NCBI RefSeq assembly: GCF_048898065.1
Contig: NZ_JBLWFI010000001.1
Location: 186,001 to 250,000, forward strand
Source: Tepidibacillus_B infernus
GTDB taxonomy: Bacteria; Bacillota; Bacilli; Tepidibacillales; Tepidibacillaceae
DNA length: 64,000 bases
Reading direction: 5' to 3'
A model generated the notes under the pieces. The model worked only from the letters and a program-made list of their open reading frames with translations. It made no database searches and was not told the DNA's origin. Of this stretch, positions 54,440 through 61,877 are shown piece by piece. Positions within the stretch are counted from its first letter, which is position 1; the number at the start of each line of letters is the position of its first letter. The position numbers and the translations under genes are program-made.

Positions 54440-55267
54440 ATGGCATTGTTTTGGAAAATTGTCGTTTATCTGCTTTTGATCATTGGGTTATTTGTGGTTT
54501 TAACCCCTTTTGTTTACATGGTTTTAACCTCTTTTACACAAGATACTTTTTCACTCCCTCACCCTGATGAACTGTTGAAGGAAGAAAAATCTTTTCACAA
54601 TTATACCGAAGCTTGGAATAAAAATAACTTTCAACGTTATTTTCTAAACAGTTTATTTGTTGCTTCCACGACTACCGTATTTGCTCTTTTCTTTTCTTCA
54701 ATGACCGCCTATGCTTTTGCTCGGTTTCAATTTCCTTTAAAAGAATTCTTGTTTCGATTGTTTTTGTTTACGATGATGGTGCCGGGTGTATTGAACATCG
54801 TTCCGCAATTTACGGTAATTAAAGGCTTGGGGCTCGTCGACACCTATCGGGGGTTATTATTGCTCTATGTTGGAACTGGAATTGCTGGAAACACCTTTTT
54901 TCTCAGAGGTTTTTTTGAAAGGATCCCAAAGGAACTGGAAGAATCGGTGATTATTGATGGAGGCGGAAAGTGGACGATCTACAGACATATTTATCTCCCA
55001 TTATCTAAACCATCCTTGGCCACACTAGGCATTTTTGCCTTTTCAGGAGCATGGGATGAATTTTTTGTTGCTTTAACCATTTTAAAAAGTGAGGCTAAGC
55101 GAACGCTGCCGATTGCGCTGCAGCTGTTCCAAGGGCAGCATGCGACAAAATGGGGGCTAGTTTTTGCAGCATCCCTCATTGCCATCATACCGATTATTTT
55201 GATTTTTATCGTTTTCCAGAAAAAATTTGTTCAAAGCACGACAGGTGAAGGTGCGGTGAAAGGATAA
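54440..55267 (+). CDS. Sugar ABC transporter permease (MalG type)
   Basis: A 275-residue permease with six helices and the EAA loop ELEESVIIDGGGKWTIYRHIYLPLSKP (about 158-184). It begins 12 bases after the MalF-type gene. Its C-terminus QKKFVQSTTGEGAVKG is the family's usual ending. It completes the channel of the second oligosaccharide importer and precedes three GH66 genes. Confidence 0.92.
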   Translation: MALFWKIVVYLLLIIGLFVVLTPFVYMVLTSFTQDTFSLPHPDELLKEEKSFHNYTEAWNKNNFQRYFLNSLFVASTTTVFALFFSSMTAYAFARFQFPLKEFLFRLFLFTMMVPGVLNIVPQFTVIKGLGLVDTYRGLLLLYVGTGIAGNTFFLRGFFERIPKELEESVIIDGGGKWTIYRHIYLPLSKPSLATLGIFAFSGAWDEFFVALTILKSEAKRTLPIALQLFQGQHATKWGLVFAASLIAIIPIILIFIVFQKKFVQSTTGEGAVKG

Positions 55268-55269
55268 TA

Positions 55270-57117
55270 ATGGCTATGAAGAAACATCTAGGTCTTTTGT
55301 TTCGCATTATTTTTTTATTCCTATTTTTCTTTTTCGGTCTATATGTTGTTTTTCATCAAGATGTGTCCCTGGAAGTCAACCGTCTATTAGAAAAAGGAAG
55401 ATGGATTGATGATGTTTATGTAGAACAGGCAAGGTATGGACCGGGAGAAACAGCAGTTATTTATACCCGACTAACTAATCGCTCTGAATTGGATGTAGAA
55501 GGGAAAATCATCATTACGATTAAACATTTGGGAGAAGAAGCAGCCAGACTGGAATCCGATCGATTTACAATTATAAATGGAGAGCAGAAGACTTTATCGG
55601 TGGAATGGAATTCTCCAAAAGAAGATTATAAGGGGTATTTAGTAGAAGCTTGGTTTATTTCTGATGGTGAACTTAAAGACAAAGGTAATACCGCCATTGA
55701 TATTTCATCCGACTGGGCAAAGTTTCCCAGGTACGGCTATATTACAAACTTTGGGGAATTATCGAAGGAGGAAATAAGGAATAACATTGAACGATTAAAT
55801 CGGTTTCATATCAATGGTCTGCAGTTTTATGACTGGCAGTATAAACACCATCAACCTTTAGCAGGAACCGTTCAGAACCCTTTAAATAAATGGAAAGATA
55901 TTGCAAATCGAGATATCAATGTTGAAACGGTTATGGAATATCTTCATCAAGCCCATAAAAAAAACATGATGGCGATGAACTATAACTTGTTATTTGGTGC
56001 TTATCAATTCAGCGAACAGGACGGAGTTCAACCGGAATGGGGATTATATAAGGATGCAATGCATCAACTACAGGATGGGCATCCTTTGCCGAATACTTGG
56101 GCAACCAGTAAACTTATTCTTCAGAATCCAGCAAATGAAGGATGGCAGCATTATATCCTGCAGAAGGAAGAAGAAGTATTTCAGGTCTTCCCCTTTGACG
56201 GCTGGCATGTGGATCAGCTTGGAGATCGTGGACGCCTTTATGATTACCAAGGACATATCATCGAGTTAGATCAAACCTACGAGGTTTTTTTAAAGAAAGC
56301 AAAAGAAACACTTCATGTTCCTCTTGTGATGAATGCAGTGAACGATTACGGTCAAATCCGGATTGCACAATCCCCTGTTGATTTTTTATATACAGAAGTA
56401 TGGAATCCGATCAACACCTACGGACAATTAAAACAAGTAATTGAACGAAATATCCGATTAACAAAGGGAAATAAAGCGATTGTCCTTGCGGCTTATATGA
56501 ATTATAGAAAAGCAGATCAACCTGGACAGTTTAATAAAGCTTCTGTCCTATTAGCAGATGCAGTGATATTTGCCTCTGGAGGAGCACATTTTGAATTGGG
56601 AGATACCGGAATGCTTAGTAAGGAATATTTTCCAAATAACCATTTAGTCATGACTGAGGAACTTGAGAAAGCCCTCTATGACTATTATGATTTTTTAGTA
56701 GCTTATCAAAATCTGTTAAGAGATCAGGTGGTATCTGTTGAAAGAGATGTAATCATAGAAGCGAATGAAGCATCCAAATATCCAGAAAAGGGTGCAATTT
56801 GGTATTTCACTAAAGCCAAAAAAGGATATGAAATACTTCATTTAATTAACTTTACCAATCAACAATCACTTCAATGGCGGGATGATTTTGGTCAATACAA
56901 AGAACCGATAGAAATGAAAAACCTTAACGTCAAATATTATACAGATCAACCTGTCGAAAAAGTGTTTATTGCCACACCAGACGAAGATCATGGAAGTGCC
57001 CGATCGTTGGTTTTTACAGCAGCAAAGGATGGCAAGGGGAAATTTATTACATTTACCATACCTTCTTTGAAGTATTGGGATATGGTTTATCTAAAGGAAA
57101 GAACTACGAAAGAATAG
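55270..57117 (+). CDS. Membrane-anchored GH66 dextranase/CITase-family enzyme
   Basis: 615 residues with an uncleaved-looking N-terminal anchor (LLFRIIFLFLFFFFGLYVVF, 9-28), an N-terminal beta-sandwich (about 45-150, RWIDDVYVEQARYGPGETA), the GH66 TIM barrel and a C-terminal beta domain. The nucleophile is Asp315 in FDGWHVDQLGDRG and the acid/base Glu376 in VDFLYTEVW. It has no CBM35 insert, unlike the gene at 58950, so I expect a dextranase-type endo-hydrolase or trimming enzyme held at the outer membrane face next to the importer. ATG 55270 follows AAAGGA; the MalG-type stop is two bases upstream. Intact. Confidence 0.85.
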   Translation: MAMKKHLGLLFRIIFLFLFFFFGLYVVFHQDVSLEVNRLLEKGRWIDDVYVEQARYGPGETAVIYTRLTNRSELDVEGKIIITIKHLGEEAARLESDRFTIINGEQKTLSVEWNSPKEDYKGYLVEAWFISDGELKDKGNTAIDISSDWAKFPRYGYITNFGELSKEEIRNNIERLNRFHINGLQFYDWQYKHHQPLAGTVQNPLNKWKDIANRDINVETVMEYLHQAHKKNMMAMNYNLLFGAYQFSEQDGVQPEWGLYKDAMHQLQDGHPLPNTWATSKLILQNPANEGWQHYILQKEEEVFQVFPFDGWHVDQLGDRGRLYDYQGHIIELDQTYEVFLKKAKETLHVPLVMNAVNDYGQIRIAQSPVDFLYTEVWNPINTYGQLKQVIERNIRLTKGNKAIVLAAYMNYRKADQPGQFNKASVLLADAVIFASGGAHFELGDTGMLSKEYFPNNHLVMTEELEKALYDYYDFLVAYQNLLRDQVVSVERDVIIEANEASKYPEKGAIWYFTKAKKGYEILHLINFTNQQSLQWRDDFGQYKEPIEMKNLNVKYYTDQPVEKVFIATPDEDHGSARSLVFTAAKDGKGKFITFTIPSLKYWDMVYLKERTTKE

Positions 57118-57129
57118 GTGGTGTAAACG

Positions 57130-58854
57130 GTGGGACAAGTCAAAATCCATCATTTGGATGTATATCCGGATAAGGCACAATATCATCCGAGAGAGCAAGG
57201 CAGCATAATCGTGGAAATAGCGGGTAATCAAGAGGCTATGATTCAGATCAAAGTTTCTTTTAAAAGACTCCATCAATTGGAATGGGAAGAAAAGATGGAG
57301 ATATATTTAGAAAAAGCAATTTTTAAACAGATTTCGATTCCATTTGAAGTGCCAAATGAAATTTGGGAAGGGTTTGGTGTGAATATTCAGCTGTTTGCAA
57401 ATGGAAAATATCTTGCCCAAAAATCGACCGCATGGGACGTGGTTGATCATTGGCGGAGGGCACCTCGATATGGATTTTTAAGTGATTTTCATCAAGATGA
57501 AAAAGGGCAGCTAAACGATGTTGATTCCCTAAACAAATTTCATTTGAATATCATACAATTTTATGATTGGATGTACAGACACGATAACATGATTCCACCT
57601 GCTGAAAACTTCGTTGATCCCATGGGTCGCACATTATCTTATCCTGTGGTTCGAGAAAAGATCAATGCCCTGCATGAAAAAGGAATGGCTGCCCTCGCCT
57701 ATGGAGCAGTGTATGCTTCATTAAAGGATTTTCATGAACAGCATAAGGAATGGGGATTGTACAAAAATAACGGAGATCCCTATCATTTAATCGATATTTT
57801 TTACATCATGGACATATCTCCGGATTCCCCATGGAATAAACATATGATTTCTGAATTTCGCAAAGTGATGGAAGAAGGCTTTGACGGAATTCATATGGAT
57901 CAATATGGATTTCCTAAAAAAGCGTTCCGTCATGTCAATGGTAGAAAAGAATTGGTTGATTTAGCAAATTGTTATCCAGCATTAATCAATCAAACAAAAA
58001 AACATTTAAAAGAGGTAAATGCTGAAGTCGGACTGATATTTAACAATGTGAGTAATTACCCTGTACATACCACTGCAAAAGCTGACCAAGACGCCATCTA
58101 TATTGAAGTATGGCCCCCTGTCATTCACTTGCGGGAATTAAAAGCTTTAATCGATCGCGGACGTGAGTTAAGCGACGATAAGCACGTTATTCTTTCTGCC
58201 TATCTTCCATCCTTTAAACAAACGGAAGGATATGACCAATATGACCAAACCGCTGCTGAAAATGGAGCTCTGCTGACCATGGCAACCATTTTTGCCAGCG
58301 GGGGTTATCATCTTCTCATTGGTGAAGAAAATAAAGTGCTTACGGAAGCCTATTATCCCAGTTATGGCACCATGAGTAATATCTTTATTGAAGAAGTAAG
58401 GAAATATTATGACTTTATCGTCCGATATGGAAAACTATTATACGATCATCAATTAGTTGATCTTTCTTTTGTATATACCGGAGGAATTAACACGGAGATT
58501 TCCTTTCAAGGGGAAGCTGCTTATACTCCTAATGGGGATGTAAATACGGTTTGGACGATGGTGAAACAACTTCCAGACTATCAAATCATTCACCTTATTA
58601 ATTTAGTAGGATTAGAGGATGATTATTGGGAGCATGGAAAAAAACAACGTCCAAAAAAACAGAAGGAGATAACCTGTACGGTATTAATTGAAAAAGAGGT
58701 GAACGGAGTATATTTAGCAAGCCCTGATTTTGAAAATACCGAACCGATTAAACTAAATGATCAAATCGTTTCTCATGAACATGGAAAAGCGATTCAATTT
58801 ACGATTCCAACCCTATCTATTTGGGACATGGTTTATATCGAATTTGTTCAATAG
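57130..58854 (+). CDS. Cytoplasmic GH66-family enzyme
   Basis: 574 residues without signal peptide or anchor, so cytoplasmic, which is unusual for GH66. The N-terminal sandwich is followed by a TIM barrel with nucleophile Asp257 (FDGIHMDQYGFPKKA) and acid/base Glu326 (DAIYIEVWPP); both are in conserved positions. It lies 12 bases after the anchored paralogue in the same operon. A cytoplasmic GH66 beside an importer suggests that large or cyclic isomaltooligosaccharides are taken up whole and opened inside (inference). GTG 57130 is preceded by AGGTGGTG. Intact. Confidence 0.82.
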   Translation: MGQVKIHHLDVYPDKAQYHPREQGSIIVEIAGNQEAMIQIKVSFKRLHQLEWEEKMEIYLEKAIFKQISIPFEVPNEIWEGFGVNIQLFANGKYLAQKSTAWDVVDHWRRAPRYGFLSDFHQDEKGQLNDVDSLNKFHLNIIQFYDWMYRHDNMIPPAENFVDPMGRTLSYPVVREKINALHEKGMAALAYGAVYASLKDFHEQHKEWGLYKNNGDPYHLIDIFYIMDISPDSPWNKHMISEFRKVMEEGFDGIHMDQYGFPKKAFRHVNGRKELVDLANCYPALINQTKKHLKEVNAEVGLIFNNVSNYPVHTTAKADQDAIYIEVWPPVIHLRELKALIDRGRELSDDKHVILSAYLPSFKQTEGYDQYDQTAAENGALLTMATIFASGGYHLLIGEENKVLTEAYYPSYGTMSNIFIEEVRKYYDFIVRYGKLLYDHQLVDLSFVYTGGINTEISFQGEAAYTPNGDVNTVWTMVKQLPDYQIIHLINLVGLEDDYWEHGKKQRPKKQKEITCTVLIEKEVNGVYLASPDFENTEPIKLNDQIVSHEHGKAIQFTIPTLSIWDMVYIEFVQ

Positions 58855-58872
58855 CGTTGTCCAAATTGATTT

Positions 58873-58881
58873 GAAAGGAGG
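58873..58881 (+). promoter_or_regulatory. Orphan perfect Shine-Dalgarno, STAB-SD-like
   Basis: GAAAGGAGG, continued by TGG, is a near-perfect ribosome-binding sequence about 70 bases before the true start of the CITase gene (58950), which has its own GGAGGTG at 58931-58937. It could serve only a minimal peptide starting at TTG 58893. The same GAAAGGAGG sequence in some Bacillus thuringiensis cry leaders stabilises mRNA. Confidence 0.4.
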
Positions 58882-58949
58882 TGGTAACTAGAGTTGTTCA
58901 TGGATGTTTATTAAAAGATTACTTTCATATGGAGGTGTAAAATACCATT

Positions 58950-61847
58950 ATGAAAAAAAGTTTACATTCATTTATTTCTTTGTTTTTAATTCTTGTATTA
59001 TTGTTTTCGATCGCGTTAACATCAGAAATGATTCAAAAAGCACATGCCGCAACTGATGGAATCATTGATAGAGTTTACACGAACCAGTCTAGATACAGTC
59101 CTGGTGAAATAGTCACGATAAATGTAGAAATGACAAACGATTCAGGAACAGCTTTTAATGATAATGTTTACCTCACGATATATCATTTAGAAAATCAAGT
59201 GTATACCTCTAGTCAGCTGATCTCTTTACCTCAAGAAAGCTCGACGACAGTGACCTTCCAATGGACATCTCCATTAAACGATTTTCAAGGGTATTTTGTT
59301 TATGTAACCGCAGGATCCTCAAGTGGAGCAACTGCAATCGATGTATCCAGTGATTGGACGAAATATCCTCGCTATGGTTATATTTCTGAATTCAGTCCGA
59401 ATGAAACTCTGCATCAGAGTCAGGAAAAGATTAATACTTTAGCTCAAGATTATCATATTAATGCATGGCAATTCTATGATTGGATGTATCGTCATGATAA
59501 ATTTATCAAACGGACAAATGGTCAAATAGAACCCACGTGGTTAGATCTTTTTGATCGTGAAATTTCATGGGATACCATTCAGAATCAAATTGGTGCCGTT
59601 CATGATGTAAACGGAAAAGCAATGGCCTATGCTATGGGATATGCTTCTCGAGAGGATTATACCCAATATGGAATTGATCCTGCATGGGGAATCTATGAAG
59701 ATAGCAGTGCAACCAACCAATATGATGTTGATTTCAATAGCGGAAAATATCTATATTTATTTGATCCCCAAAATGCAAACTGGCAGAATTATATCATTCC
59801 GGAGTATTTAGATGCTGTAAATACAGCAGGATTTGACGGGATTCATGTGGATCAAATGGGACAAAGAGATAATGTCTATGATTATTATGGTAATCTTATT
59901 GATTTATCCACGCGTTTCTCCCCATTTTTGGATGAAGCAAAGGCCAGTTTAACTTCCAATAATAGCAACAAAGATCAGATCACATTTAATATCGTTGATG
60001 GTACAGTAGACGGATGGGCAGCAAATGATATCGCCCAACATGCAGACGTAGACTTTTTATACAGTGAAATATGGTTTAAATCGAATAACTATATCGATTT
60101 GAAAAACTACATTGAACAAATTCGTTTATTAAGCGGCAATAAGGCCGTTGTTTTGGCAGCATATATGAACTACGAGGAAAATATTGGTCCTCGGTACGAA
60201 GCGGAGGATGCGGTTCTGACCAATGTAGCAGTTGACACGGATCATACAGGTTATACAGGGTCAGGATTTGTTGATCAATTTGCAGAAAACGGAGATAAAG
60301 TTAAGTTTACGATCGATGCCGTAGAAGATGGGGAATATGCACTGGTATTTCGCTTTGGCAACAGCACGGGAGGTACGAGCACAAGAAGCATATACATTGA
60401 TGGGGTAAAACAAGATACGTTATATTTTGCCAATCAAGCGAATTGGGATACTTGGGCTCATGATACCTATTATACTGCAAATTTAACGCAAGGTACACAT
60501 ACAGTGACTTTAGCATACGATTCCTCTGATACTGGTGCTATTAACTTAGACAGTTTAACCTTAGGTACATTTGATAAACATTCTGTCCTATTAGCTGATG
60601 CTGCGTTTGCAGCAAGTGGTGCTACTCATATTGAGCTAGGTGAGAATAATCGCATGCTTGCTCACGAATATTATCCTAACACCAGTAAAGCAATTAGAAA
60701 CGATTTAAAGCAAGGTTTAAAAAATCACTATAATTTTATTACTGCTTATGAAAATTTACTCTTTGATCAAGATGTTATAGCAAATGATTCGGGTAATCAG
60801 TTTATTCAAATACAAGGAGAAACAGTAAGTGGAGATGGAAGCGGTAATACCCTCTGGGCGATTCAAAAAAGAAATAATGATTATAACATTTTTCATTTAA
60901 TTAACCTTACGCAAAATGATTCTGAATGGCGAAACAGCGGATCTGCACCAGTGGAAAAAAGTAATTTAACAACCAAGGTTTATATTGGAACTGATGAAAC
61001 CATATCCAATGTTTATGTTGCATCACCGGATATTAATTTTGGAAAAACCCAAGAATTAGCTTTTACTACTGGATCAGACAGTAATGGGAAATATGTTTCT
61101 TTTACTGTACCTTCTTTGAAATACTGGGATATGATTTACATGAAGCGTTCCTTTCATGTTCCAGCCAATGATACCTATGAAGCTGAAACAGCCATATTGA
61201 GCAATGTTGCTGTTGATACAGACCATACGGGTTATACGGGCTCGGGGTTTGTTGATCAATTTGCTGAAGTGAATGATGGGATTTCTTTTGTCGTCAAAGC
61301 GACAGCCGATGATGATTACGTATTAAGCTTCCGTTATGGAAATGGAGGAAGTGATGCAGCAAGAGATGTATTTGTAGATGGCCATTATGCCGGTACGGTT
61401 CAATTTAATCATACAGGAAGTTGGGATGATTGGGGGATCGGTGAATTAACGGTAAATCTCAGCAAGGGATACCATACCATAGTACTTTGGTATTCTGCTA
61501 CAAATGTTGGAGCCATTAATCTGGATTCTTTAGATTTAGATAAAACCTATATCTGGCAATTTGATCGTCAAATCACTTCTGCTCCTGCAGGTTATCGCAT
61601 TACTTATCGTGTTGGGCTTCCCGGATGGGTTCATTGGGGAGTAAATAACTGGCAAAATGTCCAAGATACCGCATTTGTTACGAATGGAAGCACCAATGAT
61701 AATTTAGATTATGAAATCTCAATTGGTCCGTTTACTTCTGGAACAACGGTTGATTTTACCTTCCTTTGGGATGACAATAACAACGGAATTCCGGAATATG
61801 ATGTGGATCGATGGGAAGGAGAAGATTTTCATCTTAACATTCAATAA
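58950..61847 (+). CDS. Secreted cycloisomaltooligosaccharide glucanotransferase (GH66 with CBM35)
   Basis: A 965-residue secreted enzyme: signal peptide (SLFLILVLLFSIALT, AHA before ATDG), N-terminal sandwich, and a GH66 barrel with nucleophile Asp301 (FDGIHVDQMGQRD) and acid/base Glu373 (VDFLYSEIW). A CBM35 module is inserted in the barrel at about 415-541 (YEAEDAVLTN to INLDSLTLG), the trait that distinguishes cyclodextran-forming CITases from plain dextranases. A second CBM35 is at about 741-865 and a C-terminal beta domain follows to 965. It converts dextran into cyclic isomaltooligosaccharides outside the cell. ATG 58950 is preceded by GGAGGTG at a rather long 12 bases. Downstream is the intact GH15 copy. 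Confidence 0.87.
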   Translation: MKKSLHSFISLFLILVLLFSIALTSEMIQKAHAATDGIIDRVYTNQSRYSPGEIVTINVEMTNDSGTAFNDNVYLTIYHLENQVYTSSQLISLPQESSTTVTFQWTSPLNDFQGYFVYVTAGSSSGATAIDVSSDWTKYPRYGYISEFSPNETLHQSQEKINTLAQDYHINAWQFYDWMYRHDKFIKRTNGQIEPTWLDLFDREISWDTIQNQIGAVHDVNGKAMAYAMGYASREDYTQYGIDPAWGIYEDSSATNQYDVDFNSGKYLYLFDPQNANWQNYIIPEYLDAVNTAGFDGIHVDQMGQRDNVYDYYGNLIDLSTRFSPFLDEAKASLTSNNSNKDQITFNIVDGTVDGWAANDIAQHADVDFLYSEIWFKSNNYIDLKNYIEQIRLLSGNKAVVLAAYMNYEENIGPRYEAEDAVLTNVAVDTDHTGYTGSGFVDQFAENGDKVKFTIDAVEDGEYALVFRFGNSTGGTSTRSIYIDGVKQDTLYFANQANWDTWAHDTYYTANLTQGTHTVTLAYDSSDTGAINLDSLTLGTFDKHSVLLADAAFAASGATHIELGENNRMLAHEYYPNTSKAIRNDLKQGLKNHYNFITAYENLLFDQDVIANDSGNQFIQIQGETVSGDGSGNTLWAIQKRNNDYNIFHLINLTQNDSEWRNSGSAPVEKSNLTTKVYIGTDETISNVYVASPDINFGKTQELAFTTGSDSNGKYVSFTVPSLKYWDMIYMKRSFHVPANDTYEAETAILSNVAVDTDHTGYTGSGFVDQFAEVNDGISFVVKATADDDYVLSFRYGNGGSDAARDVFVDGHYAGTVQFNHTGSWDDWGIGELTVNLSKGYHTIVLWYSATNVGAINLDSLDLDKTYIWQFDRQITSAPAGYRITYRVGLPGWVHWGVNNWQNVQDTAFVTNGSTNDNLDYEISIGPFTSGTTVDFTFLWDDNNNGIPEYDVDRWEGEDFHLNIQ

Positions 61848-61877
61848 TAGTATGAAAAGAATAGGAGGACGATAAAA

